A stretch of 19,523 bases of DNA, from the NCBI GenBank assembly GCA_025201705.1, contig MU616968.1:9713-29235 (forward strand). The letters are read 5' to 3'. Of this stretch, positions 1 to 9,841 are shown piece after piece (the stretch's first letter is position 1; every line of letters starts with the position of its first letter). The notes beneath the pieces are model-generated. The model was not told where the DNA came from. It worked only from the letters and a program-made list of their open reading frames with translations, and did no database searches. The position numbers and the translations under genes were made by a program. The stretch is from Dissophora ornata. Lineage: Eukaryota > Mortierellomycota > Mortierellomycetes > Mortierellales > Mortierellaceae.

Positions 1-39
1 ATTGGAAAAAAAAATCAAGAAAACGAGCGGCCAGCTTAC

Positions 40-328
40 GTGTCTTCATATCAAAGGCGGCAATGTCATTCATGTAGTATCCCGAGAACCGTCCGCCAAT
101 GATGTACATGATCGTGCCAATGACGCAGGCTGCGTGCGAATGACGAGGTGCAGGCAGAAGTGTCTGGATCAATGGCTTGTTCCACTCCTTGCGGCCGGTA
201 TGAAGGACATAGAGCGCATCACTCGCCTTGCCCTTTGCATCTTTACCACCAAAGCCTAAAATATTTTAGGGGTTTAGTGGGAACGAAAATCAGTTGGAGT
301 CATGCCTGTGATTGTTTTGCAGTGTCAC

Positions 329-368
<40 letters not shown>

Positions 369-1375
369 GCTGCTGCTGCTGCTGTTACTGTCGCTGGCAT
401 CCTTGCTGTATTTTCTTCGCGGCGTTTCAAAAGAGTCAACAGCAAGTGGTCGGGATCATTTACGTATTGCAAATACACCCATCGCTGTGTCTTTGCCGGT
501 GGTACTTACACATGACGTACTGTCCCAGGGTAACGGCAGTATGTCCGCTTATCGCCGGTGGACAATTGCCACTGACAGGTAACAACTGGCAATGTAAGGA
601 CTCTATGTCAGCGCAAAGAAGCAAAAAATAGCCCGCACGGGTAACGCAATTAATACGACGTGGTATAAACATACTTGTGGACTCGTAAGTGATCGGCGGG
701 AATCAAAAAAAAGAAAAAAAAAACACAAGGGAGAAAAAGGATGGAGGGCCACAGCGTCCATTTTCATTTCAGTTTTTCCTGTTGTGAGCCCACGGCATGT
801 TCTCTGCCGGGGTCACATTCACGCGTGAGGAAGAAGAGAGCAAATAACAACTTACGAGGATCAATAACATGCACATCCCTCTGGGCTGATCCCTTGACAA
901 TTCCTCCAAACACATAAATATCCACTCCCGTCGTGACAAACGACGCCGTGTGCGCAAATCTCGGGAACGGGTCCGTGGACATGACCACCCCGGAGGCCCA
1001 TGGTCCATTATTCGTCGTGAAAGCGGACTGGTGGGTCAAAAAGGATGTCGCAGAGTGAATGTTAATGTTGCTGTTGCTGTTGCTGTTGCTGTTGTTGTTA
1101 CTCTGGTAGTTCAGTTGTTGCAACGATGACTGGTGCTTCAAGTGCAACGAGGTTTTGCTCGAGGGGGCACTCAGGTGTTGCTGGTACTGCTGCTGTTGTT
1201 GTTGCTGTTGCTGTGAGTATGGACTCGGCGAATTGGTGGAATGGCTGTGAGAGATGCCAGTGCTGGCACTTGAAATGTCACTGGGACGGCCTTGGTAGCG
1301 AGCATTGGTGTTGCTATTTGTACTACTAGAGTCCTCCTTGTCCTTTTTGCTCTTTTTGGAGAAGAGCCCAGCCAT
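40..1375 (-). CDS. Kelch-repeat protein, N-terminal part (runs off left edge)
   Basis: Three exons join in one frame: 1375-856, 602-510 and 255-40, with donors GTAAGT, GTAAGT and GTAAGC and acceptors ATAG and TTAG. The last donor leads out of the window. At least 276 residues are encoded. The start ATG (1375-1373) has a strong CCACC-ATG-G context. The N-terminus is lysine/serine-rich, followed by a polyQ tract and a Ser-Asn repeat. Kelch blades begin near residue 135: RFAHTASFV..VYVFGG-like, then PPAISGHTAVTLGQYVM-FGGKD, then PRHSHAACVIG..MYIIGG. The exon 1/2 and 2/3 junctions each fall inside a blade and restore the motif, which strongly supports the splicing. Kelch blades form a beta-propeller used for protein binding; the partner cannot be told. 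Fungal relatives include Tea1-like and other Kelch proteins, but the family member is not identifiable from this part. Confidence 0.87.
331..384. repeat. Intronic trinucleotide microsatellite (TTG)13(CTG)5
   Basis: A pure TTG run (331-369) continues as CTG (370-384). It lies inside Kelch intron 2 (256-509) and reads as CAG/CAA on the gene's sense strand. Apparent poly-Leu, poly-Val, poly-Cys and poly-Thr reading frames here are translations of this repeat and not genes. Confidence 0.97.
1066..1215 (-). repeat. Coding CAG/CAA-type repeat tracts in Kelch exon 1
   Basis: Two tracts on the sense strand: an alternating AAC/AGC stretch around 1066-1100 encoding a Ser-Asn repeat, and a CAG/CAA stretch around 1175-1213 encoding nine consecutive glutamines plus flanking Q residues. 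Both keep the reading frame. They lie in the disordered region before the Kelch blades, so length changes would be tolerated in multiples of three. Confidence 0.9.
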
Positions 1376-1650
1376 GGTGGGTGAATGGCAGGGGGCGTGT
1401 GAGTGATTCTAGGTCTAGTTCGGGATGGGTGATTCGGAGGGTTGATGAAAGAGAGTGGAGAGGTAGGATGTAGTGGAGAGGCGGGTGGACCCTTTTCCGT
1501 CTGTGTAACGGACAGTGTTTGGTCAATGGGAGACGTCAAGAGGGAGAGGGAGAAAGCGAAGGAGAGATGGCGAGAGATGAGAAGAGTGATCAGATGCAGA
1601 GTGGAGAAGGATGAAGAGAGAGAGAGAGAGAGAAAGCGCACAGGTGATTA
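1376..1650 (-). promoter_or_regulatory. CT-rich, ATG-free leader of the Kelch gene
   Basis: On the Kelch sense strand this stretch is pyrimidine-rich and ends upstream in a (CT)n run at 1615-1633. I found no ATG on that strand between about 1376 and 1645, so no upstream ORF precedes the start codon. CT-rich leaders are common just upstream of fungal start codons. The transcription start itself is not visible. Confidence 0.5.
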
Positions 1651-2930
1651 ACGATACCACTGCTGCTCGGAGAGGAGGCAATAGGATTTGCACCAAAACA
1701 CTGTTCCTGGACTTGGAGCATCGTCGGTGCCGAAACTCTGAAATAAATTATAGCACCCCATCAACCCACTTTCCTCGGCCCCGCAACCTCGGCATATCGT
1801 CATCACGAGCTACTCTCAACGGCATTCACGCATACGTCTCCCCCTTCCTCGATCATCATGTCTCAAACACTTCAATTTCATCCTCAGTACTGATTTGGCG
1901 GTATTGTACTGTACTCTCTCAAACGACCATGACCGCCCTCCTGCAATGTCAGCTACTGGCAGCAATGCTCTCGCTCACAACTCACTAACACCATGCCCCG
2001 TTCGGTACTAGACTACTGCGCCGTTGTTTGCTGTATATCATCATCACCATCCATCCCTGCAGTTCTCGGGCCTTTAATTTATTATGCATCAATTCGATTT
2101 TCATGAGACAGCAAAAGTAAGCAGCGGTTGCTTGTGAGAAAGTAAGAGAACCAAGAACATGCACCATTGCTGCTCCTTGCTGCTCCTCGCTTCATCGATG
2201 TGTTGGAGGATCGAATTCAGCTCCCCGGCCTGCTCTGTAAACCTTTATTTTTTATTTTTTTATTTTTTTGGCTTACTGAGACAAGCCAACAGCAATCGAG
2301 ATCGTTGCGTATTTTTGAAAACACAGTTTCTGTTCCCGTACCTTACCATTTCCATACCCAGTTTTACGAATGATCAAAAAATTATTGAGAGCAGCTCCCC
2401 TCCCCTCATGATTTTTTCTTTTTCACCGCCGAACAAGGACGATGAATTAACTTAATACTCTTGCCCGAATACAAAGTGCGCAAGTGGGGAAGTAGTAAGC
2501 AAATAACCGGTAAGCTCACATTATAATAAAGGTGCTGAGGGGCTCTACTATATACCATGCATGTACATGTGGAGAGAGCGTATAGCACACCCCTGTGTTC
2601 GGTATGAGGCATTCTCCATGTATCATCAACATGTAGTTTGACAGCCATAAGAGTAGTGCAGGAAAAGGGTTTTGCAAACACCGTCGAGAACAGTCGTCAT
2701 CCGCTATGTGGCCTGCAGGGGGTCAGCACTCAAGAATAGTGGAACGAGTGCTGCTTGTGGATGAATGCCTCATCTCGATTGTAGCCTTCATGACCTTATT
2801 CAATCATGTCATAGCGACTTTCAAGCTATTGGCCGAGGCAAGGAGCTAATGTCGGCAACAGCAAAGAGGGGGGGAAAACTACATCGCATCGAGTACCACA
2901 TCGACCACAACTCCAAGTTGGGTGAAATGC
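1651..2930. other. Gene-free stretch
   Basis: Only short frames with unremarkable composition occur on both strands. None carries a recognisable domain, a convincing splice structure or a good start context. T-rich blocks lie around 2245-2270. It probably holds the Kelch promoter on its left and decayed transposon sequence on its right, where the MULE relic begins. Confidence 0.5.
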
Positions 2931-2934
2931 AAGG

Positions 2935-3660
2935 TCACTCTACTACGACAAGGAGCATGGCTTGTACCACCGGTTCTCATCACTATGGCAACTGAATGAG
3001 CTCAGGAAGTGGGGCGATGTCTTTAGTTTTGATGGGACGCACCACGCTTGCGGGTAAGGTTATGTCTTTGTCATCTCGGCGATGAACTATAAATGTCCAG
3101 GTCAATTGCGAAAAACTGGCCATTGTATGCTGAGATGACGCGATGCCTACCTGTATTCTATCGTGGTCAAGAGCAGGGAGACGGGCTTTGGTATTTCTGT
3201 CGCCTTCTTTTTGATAAAGGTCTCCCAATGGCAAGTTCTTGAGATAGAGCTTTGTGCTCTGAAGGCCCGCATGGACCGTCTCTGCGACAGTGAGTCCAGC
3301 CCCACTGTTATCATTACCGACCAAGGTCAAACCGAGATCAAAGCCATCCATGCTGTCTGACCGCCCGACCTCCGCATCTTTTACTGCGCGTGGCATGCGC
3401 TAGCGGAAGTTGACGAACCAGAATCTCAGTTCTTTAGACGTAAGGTAAGTGGCATACCCCTTTGCGACGCTCATCATGTGACCATTCCATTTTTACACGG
3501 TGCGAGCTGGGCAAAGTTCCATCCTTTACGCCCGAACAGAGGTTGAGGCGCACGCGCTGATTGAGAGTCAACTTCACCATGCTTCACCCAAAAGTGCTCC
3601 AGCTTTCTGGACACTTGTAACATGGATCAAAGAACGCATTCAAGAAGTTTTATTGTGTTC
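2935..3660 (+). pseudogene. MULE-type transposase relic
   Basis: Broken reading frames keep recognisable MULE (Mutator-like) transposase blocks in order. Around 2941-3055: HGLYHRFSSLWQL, then KWGDVFSFDGTHHACG with the first catalytic Asp in DGTH. Around 3139-3357: AYLYSIVVKSRETG then TVIITDQGQTEI with the second Asp. Around 3361-3445: DLRIFYCAWHAL, the C..H element of the family. Around 3530-3640: TEVEAHALIES then FWTLVTWIKER. In-frame stops occur at 3055-3057 and 3358-3360. An 80-nt interruption at about 3053-3134 begins GTAAGG and ends CTGAG, and a GTAAGT at 3446 begins a second gap; both look like former introns. The N-terminal and C-terminal (SWIM zinc finger) parts are not recognisable. 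It cannot encode active enzyme. Identification is by motif memory, not alignment. Confidence 0.78.
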
Positions 3661-3689
3661 GGGGTCGATGCGAAAGACCTCACTACTAG

Positions 3690-4866
3690 CGATATGTTTT
3701 CTTCGCCTTCTTGGTGTTCCTATGTACATAAGGACACTCGAATAGCGCAATATTTGTCATTCCAATCATAAGATCTCTGAACTGTTCCATGAGCTCGGGC
3801 GTCATCGTCTTGTCCTCCTAGAAACAGTCCTTCAACCCGATGTAAGGAGATAACATGCATGGCACGGCCAAGAAGCTTAACATTTCGATGCCCTGCTTAT
3901 TGGCGTGGGATTTCTGCTTGAACGCGGAATCGAACTGGTCGCGCTATTGCCGCAATAAAATACGATATTTGTTGTAAAGTGGGGCGGTGAGGAAAACTTT
4001 GCTGGAAGAAGGTGACGACCAATTTGTTGGCCGCGGCTGTATAGCTCGACAAGAGATAGGCCAAGATCTCCAACTTCTTGCCAAGGTGTTGGTTCCTGAA
4101 GAGATCGGTATCGAAGTCGCGCCTGCTGGGAAAAGGCCGAGGATCGTCTCGAATGCCGTGGGCTATTTGACTGTGTTCCATGTACTGAACAAGCGATTCC
4201 TGTACAGCGCTGAGTTCAAGAGAGGCGCTGGATCCGTTCAGTAAACCTCCTCTTGAAGAAAGCTCCTACTGCAGTTCCGTTTCCCGAATGACATTGGTCA
4301 AAGTTGCCTAAGTTGAAGATGAAATGGGGCTGGCATGCATGGCTTGATGCTCGACACAAAAGATAAGTCGACGCATCGAGAAACTTCGTCTTGACTAAGT
4401 TGACAAAGTAAGCTGCAGTTTGAGACTGCCCATGCCTTTTTGTCGGCTGCGAGGACAAGAGCAGCGTTGACGGATTCTCAGTCCAGAAAGATCCTAGTCG
4501 CGTTCGAATCGTCGGTAGTGGAGACCACAAAGGACGATATCGTTACATACCCTTTCTTATGCAGAAGGACTCCCTGTGGGCGTCGACACCTCTGGTTCTC
4601 CCATAGGTCTCGATAGTATTGACAATCACGGCTTGACCAGTCTTGCCAGTCCTCGTTCAAGAGGTCACAGTTCGGCTCGGTGAGTGCGACAAAAGTCCGG
4701 ATGCGCAAGACGTTGGCGTAGCGCGACATTGCAGGCAGGTTGTCCAAGCCAGGCGCCGAAATGGGGGGGAGCAGTTCTGACATGAGCTTTCAATCTCGAA
4801 CTTGCACTTCTTGGGGCTAGGCGTCGAAGCGGATAAGTGTATTCGACCCACCGACAGCTTTTTCAT
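3690..4866 (-). pseudogene. Unidentified degenerate coding block
   Basis: The minus strand shows consecutive protein-like segments broken by single stops and frameshifts. At 4783-4478 there is a 101-residue open segment (MSELLPPISAPGLDNLP...). The same frame carries on past one stop with ESVNAALVLAADKKAW and FHLQLRQ. Around 4000-3950 lies KVFLTAPLYNKYRILLRQ, and around 3850-3690 KTMTPELMEQFRDLMIGM followed by FECPYVHRNTKKAKK. The segments keep one order over about 1.2 kb, which points to a single dead gene. I do not recognise the family. Lying between a MULE and a hAT relic, it is most likely another transposon gene, or a host gene fragment carried by one. The + strand here reads less well. 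Confidence 0.45.
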
Positions 4867-4952
4867 GATGCAAGAGCATTCTGCTCATTACCAAGCGTAA
4901 TGAAAAGAAAAGGACAATGAGTCTTGTGGAGAGATGGGCAGACGGCAGATGG

Positions 4953-5130
4953 AGGCACCTGATTTAAAAAGGCACCTCATCGCCTCGGTTTGAATAAACA
5001 CTTGAATAAAAAGTTTAAAAAAGGTGCAAAACCGGCTGGCACCTGTTTTTAAATTAGTGCACACCTTTTGTCACAGAAGCAGAACCGGTCAGGAAACAGC
5101 GCAAACCGGTCGGAAAGGTCGTTTTGCACC
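4953..5130. repeat. Cluster of short direct and inverted repeats (possible TE end)
   Basis: AGGCACCT occurs at 4953-4960 and 4970-4977. GGTGCAAAAC at 5023-5032 has its perfect reverse complement at 5121-5130. AGGTGC at 5022-5027 pairs with GCACCT at 5039-5044, flanked by A-rich and T-rich arms. AAACCGG or AACCGG recurs three times between 5030 and 5108. Two AATAAA hexamers lie at about 4993 and 5005. This density of short repeats, between two transposase relics, suggests an element terminus, but no full-length terminal inverted repeat was found. Confidence 0.5.
4975..5000 (+). repeat. 26-nt sequence shared with the retroposed fragment at 19451-19476
   Basis: This stretch, containing CTCGGTTTGAATAAAC, matches the reverse complement of 19451-19476 at 25 of 26 positions (G/A at 4982). 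It includes an AATAAA hexamer. Because the other copy ends in poly(A) on the same sense strand, this is probably the 3' end of a transcribed element read left to right here. Confidence 0.8.
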
Positions 5131-5274
5131 ATGTCCACATCGCATGGAAGAGTTATGGTCAGGACAGTTTAGGCAAGTGGCACGAATGGTACAACCGCAT
5201 ACTGGTATAGCCTCTGAAGTGAGTCTTGAGATGTGATAGAACGCAGCTGAGGGATCGACTCAATGGATACCTGA

Positions 5275-5450
5275 ATTTTTAGAAAAGGTAGTGTTGCGTC
5301 TTGCGTGCCGAAAGGATTTGACCCGCCTTACTGAAAAACCGCTCAGGTTCCGGTGAAGTTGCCTGAATGCAAAGGTATGAACGCGCTACGCGTGCCAATG
5401 GTCGCGAGTCCTCGTCCTCGTCCTCGTCCTCCTCCTCGCGCAAAAAACAC
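5275..5450 (-). pseudogene. hAT-family transposase C-terminal relic
   Basis: Reading the minus strand from about 5440 to 5285 gives an acidic Glu/Asp run, then RPLARVARSYLCIQATS, then PEPERFFSKAGQILSARK, then a stop. This is the hallmark of the hAT C-terminal dimerisation domain (FP.L...AR.YL.I.ATS..SER.FS.AG.I). The acidic run is encoded by a (GAGGAC)n repeat in the same frame. Upstream, around 5610-5450, the frame is interrupted. The catalytic core and BED zinc finger are not recognisable, so this is a truncated fossil. A proline replaces the usual serine before ER. Confidence 0.8.
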
Positions 5451-5739
5451 TGCCTGCGTCGTCGTAGATGGTTAAACGACTCATCTCATAAAAGTAAAGT
5501 GAGGATGAAGGCGAGAATCCACGAATCCGCCTCTTGACATTGGCGCATAAAGCTGGCCAAGAAGCGAAAAAAAACATACCAGATCGGAGACATTGCAAGT
5601 GCTCATTCAAGGTGGAGGTCCAACTTGCTTGCGTCTGCTATATCAACTTAGTCCATGAAAATGGTGGACTCCCTGGGAAGTTTAAGGCAATATTTGGATT
5701 AAGGAAATTTCAACATTCCTCACAATGCAAAGACTGAGA

Positions 5740-8700
5740 TATTGGGCTGGGAAGTCAAGACAACGAACGATTTGGTTTGTGTATTATGCGCCAGCTCGGA
5801 CCCTACCTATAAAAGCCCGACTCCATGTGAGTCTTCCATATCTATCCGGCTTATGATTAAAAAAAAGAAATGGCCCCTGCAAAGTATGGGGTCACTGATG
5901 TCGGCGAGAATAGATAGAGATCTGCAATGTAGCAGCAGGGCCATGGACTCTATGACCCTGCGCTCATCAGGCAACATGCCACAGTCCCCACCTGAGAATA
6001 TAATCTTGTCGTGAACCCAAACTTAGTCAGGCAGAGAACTTTTTCCAAGCAGAGCGAGGTGTGTATAGAGTATAGAGATTTGAGGGCAAGGTATTGAGGA
6101 AAGCGTAGGGTGCATATTCAAGTTACTGGGTACAGATCTATGGACAAATACACTACTGTAGTCTAGCATGTCGTAGTGCACGACAACTCCCGTCTAGCCC
6201 GAAAAGAGGCTGGGACGTTACAAAGACGATTGAAGGATTTCATTATTTTCATAGGATCAAGCAAGACGTAAAAAGTGATTTCAGCAACACATCAAAGCTG
6301 GGACCTTTAGTGCGGACACGTGACGCACCAGTGTTTGTAGCTATTCCTACCCAAATCTTCATTGCAATAAAGCTATGCAAACAACATATCCCAGAATGTA
6401 TTACAGGTGTGTCAGGAAGCGCCAGCCCAGCATTTAATCTCCCCAATATTTTCCTCCGATCACCGCTTTTCAGTCTTGCCTGCGTTACGCCTTGCTAGCC
6501 TTCAAGCTTTGCTATCAGCACTTATCTATCTGCGGCAAAATGCTGTCCTCCATAAAAAAGGAACATGCAAGATCTGTCCACGTTTCCGTTGATTGAAATG
6601 CTGAAATATGTCTATACAACAGACGCGTCATGCTGTTCTCTTTCAAGCTAGGATAATTCAAATTCTATTCATAGTGTGCTGTACGCCGGCATAAATACGC
6701 CGGACACGCACTCTCTCCCTCTCTCCCAGGAATTACTTCAGTGGTGCTAACCCTGATTAAGACGCACACCTCAGAGATAATATCCGGAAGCCTCATTCCT
6801 GCTGTTATGTTTTTTTTTTCTCCAAAAGAAACCCCGTATCATGTTTGGAGCAGCTGTTTACATTCAGACCTCGAAATCCGTGTCCAAAGCGTGTGAGCTC
6901 AAAGTTGTCTTTAATATTATGATACTTGAGAAAGGGGTGTTGAAAAGCGATCTATTATTACACCTTGGCTACTGAAGTGACTCTGGCGCTCTCGGTTTCT
7001 TCCCCGACCTATCCATGCGTCGTGAGTCAATGCATGACAAAATCGTTGCATTTGAGCATGTTTTAGCCGGCATTAAAATTGCATTACGACGCGAGACTAA
7101 AAAGCCTATAGGGCTCATGGTCAAGACGGTGAAAGCAATAACATTTGTAGCGATCCGAAGCAATGTACAGACAAGGTGCCAAGTACGACTGGAGGGGCGG
7201 CGATGCCTGTCAATATATAAACAAAAGATTATGCACTGGGGCGTTCGCAGCTCACATTTGCAGGTTGAGACTGACCCAATCGTCCGCCAATATCATGTTT
7301 CCTTAGCGCTTTCAGAGCGCAGGAGCACCATACCAGCAGCAAAGAAAATTTTTGGCACTCGGACAATGCAATCGGATTGTCAAAACAAAAAAGCAATAAT
7401 AACAGATCGACTCTTCCCGAGAACAGTGGCAAGAGCCGAGGGTAACAAGGGATGTCAACATCAGTAAACAAAAACAACAAATATCAATAAAAAAAGATCA
7501 TGTTCCTCGGATTCCATTATGCTAACGGAGAAAAAAAACGAGATCCGAGAAATAAGAGAGTCAGGAACGGATCAAATTTTAAACACGCGTTTTCATTATT
7601 TTGTATTACGCAGCCGTGACACGGATGGCACGGCAGCGAAAACAGACACACAGACAGGGCTTGAGCCCTAGGACCCAAATATGGTATTTTGCGGGGTAAC
7701 TGCTTTCTTGACGAAGCAATTGAAGGTACGGAATAGATCCAAGGGTTAATGAGCTGCAAGAAAGAAGGGAGATGAGCCGTTGTGAGGCCGATAATCAGCG
7801 AGAGTGCGACAAACAAAGTACTTCGATCAAACAAACGAAGCTTGAAAACAAAGTAGACCGTGCCTTTATTGTTTTGTAATTCATTTTGACGGGATAGACT
7901 ATCAATATCAAGAACAACCATGGTATCATAAAATGAATGAGGTAGAATAATATAGCCGCTTTTAATCAGAAATATAGTAGTGCTGAGAGGTGTAGCTTGA
8001 CACGCAAGGTGGATGCCAGACCAGGCGGGCGAGAGGACGCAATCTACAGCAGTGAGACTAACAACCACATGTATCGTCTCTGAAATGAGAAGAACAGGAG
8101 TGGCCACGTGTCAGGCATACGATTTAGGTTTGGAGACATGTGCAAAGATAGAATACAGAGCTGATTCAGGTGTTGTGACTGGCAATACGGAATTGTGGAG
8201 CGCGTGTTTAGGTTCCAGCGAGAGATAAGGACGTCCATCTCGCATGTCGTCCATGCACATTATGTCTAATCCCTCTCTGCGAGACTAGCAGAGCAGGTCA
8301 ATGCACGCGGACAAGCCCAAACTCTCTGCCGGAGTCGGGGTTTCAGCTCCTCCATAGACTATGGTTCCTACTTTTACATTATGAACAAAAAATATAGGGA
8401 CATGACCAAGGCAATACTCTCCCTTTTTTCTGCTGCGATGACCAATCGAGCGTGAGCATTCGTGAGAGCTCAAGGTCAAGGTCCATAGTCAATGGAAAAA
8501 CTGCAGCGATACACTAATGAAGCAGTACATGTATGTAATTTTTTGCGCTAGTGGATTTACACATGGATGGGATGTCGAGCTTTCACTCCCTTACTCTCCT
8601 CCGTCTTTCAAAGTCCTTGTTCTGATCCAGAACATATAAAGAAAAGAGAGAGAAATCGAACGACAGAGGGAGAGAAAGACAGAACTCCCGAACTTCGTAT

Positions 8701-8880
8701 GCATTCATCCAGCTTTCATTGTCATTCGACGTTGTTCGACTTTTGAAGATTTTACAGCGAATACTGGGAGGGAGAGAACAGCAGCAATGGTGGCAATAGC
8801 AGTGGCCGGAGAGAGTGTGAGAGAGTGCGAAAGAACGATGCCAAAATTTGCCCTAGCTAGTTTGCTGCCCTAGACGTGAT
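5740..8880. other. Long gene-poor stretch
   Basis: About 3.1 kb without a supportable gene. The longest open frames are 8107-7517 (minus, 196 codons, hydrophobic) and about 7015-7467 (plus, 150 codons). Neither has a recognisable domain, a conserved motif or an evident intron pattern, so I do not call them. Isolated TATA-like strings occur (about 7217, 8634), a TACGCCGG direct repeat lies at 6682 and 6696, and a purine-rich block at about 8640-8680. The right end is probably the distal promoter of the ammonium transporter gene. Confidence 0.55.
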
Positions 8881-8890
8881 GCCTGGCTGT

Positions 8891-8972
8891 CTTATCGAGT
8901 TATCCCTATCCCTATCAAAGGAATAAAGGGAATAAAGGGAATAAAAGGAATGAGGATAAGATACCAGATAAG
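8891..8972. promoter_or_regulatory. Cluster of GATA-factor motifs upstream of the ammonium transporter gene
   Basis: Within 82 bp there are GATA cores on both strands. On the minus strand: CGATAAG at 8891-8897, GATAA at 8900-8904, and two GATAGG (8905-8910, 8911-8916). On the plus strand: GATAAG at 8955-8960, GATACC starting at 8960, and AGATAAGG at 8966-8973. Fungal nitrogen-catabolite regulators (AreA, NIT2, Gln3/Gat1 class) bind HGATAR, often paired. Two sites fit fully (8891, 8966). The cluster lies about 870 bp from the transporter ATG, and Mep2-type genes are classic targets. Binding is inferred. Confidence 0.55.
8918..8949 (+). repeat. Short tandem repeat, GGAATAAA-like unit
   Basis: Three to four near-identical 9-nt units (GGAATAAAG and variants) run in tandem, between the minus-strand and plus-strand groups of GATA motifs. 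The array is a simple repeat and may only act as a spacer. Confidence 0.8.
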
Positions 8973-9604
8973 GTGTGAGTGGTGCCATGTGTCTACATCA
9001 GGGTGTTCTAGGGACACACGAAAACCAAAAAAAAATTTGAGCCTGTTTCCCCGGACGAAGAAGCTTATTGGCTGTTGCATTCAAGGTTTTGCTCTCGCGT
9101 GTGGGTTTCATTGACTTGAGATTAGTTAGTAAAGAGTGCCCTATGTTTCCCTATCAGTAGCACACCCAAACAGAATTGAACACAATAAAAATAGGGTCCA
9201 ACTCAGTTGAGAGGTGCATCCCCACGGACAATCGGACGATGCTGAACTCTTTTTGATTCTTTGATATGTGTTTCCTTGCTCGTGTCAAAAAACAAGAGCA
9301 TCTCGCCCAGCTCGGTGTCCGATAACCCGGAGACGCCATATCTCCTGGTCATCTTTGTTTACTGTGCATACTGTGATTATTATGAAAGGAACTTTACTCG
9401 CCTGTTGTGTCGCAGATGATGATGCATGTCGCCGTGCTCTCATGCTCAGTGCATCGCATCGCCTCGTTATTGTTTGTTTATGTCAATGCTGTTTGAAGTG
9501 TGGGGAGTCGTTGCATCCTGGTATGCTCGATCCGCACCTTTCCTTGGTACATCTCCTTTCTGATCCTGATCCTCAATCCTCAATCCTGATCCAGCCCAGC
9601 TCAA

Positions 9605-9612
9605 TATAAATA
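9605..9612 (+). promoter_or_regulatory. TATA box of the ammonium transporter gene
   Basis: A canonical TATAAATA lies 230 bp before the ATG. It is followed by about 200 nt of strongly pyrimidine-rich sequence with no ATG up to the start at 9842, so initiation at the first AUG is expected. The leader contains CATCCT-type short repeats around 9665-9690. Confidence 0.65.
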
Positions 9613-9841
9613 CTCCTTGCGTTAATCCTCTTTTCTTCTTCGTTCTGCACCGCAATCATCGTTCTCATCTTCATCCTCATCCTCATCTTACTCCAACGCT
9701 TTCTCTCTCTCTTTCTCCTCTTCGCCCCTCCTGTTCTTTGTCATCGTGCATTATCATTCTTGATCGGTTCTTCTTCAGCTTGTCACTTCTTGATTGGCAA
9801 TCTCTCCTTCCCCTCCCTTATACCCCTTTCATACTCAAGTT

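Noticed and set aside
148..631. Open frames with long poly-Leu, poly-Cys, poly-Val or poly-Thr runs
   Set aside because: They are translations of the (TTG)n(CTG)n microsatellite inside Kelch intron 2; the gene on the opposite strand explains the region.
3915..3990. T-loop-like GTTCGATTCC on the minus strand (also GTTCGAATC near 4502)
   Set aside because: No matching acceptor stem, anticodon arm or D-arm at tRNA spacing; both lie inside the degenerate coding block.
7015..7467. 150-codon open frame on the plus strand
   Set aside because: No motif or family resemblance was seen, and other frames overlap it equally well; not enough to call a gene.
7517..8107. 196-codon open frame on the minus strand
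   Set aside because: No recognisable domain, no splice structure and no good start context; the hydrophobic composition fits a chance frame in gene-poor DNA.
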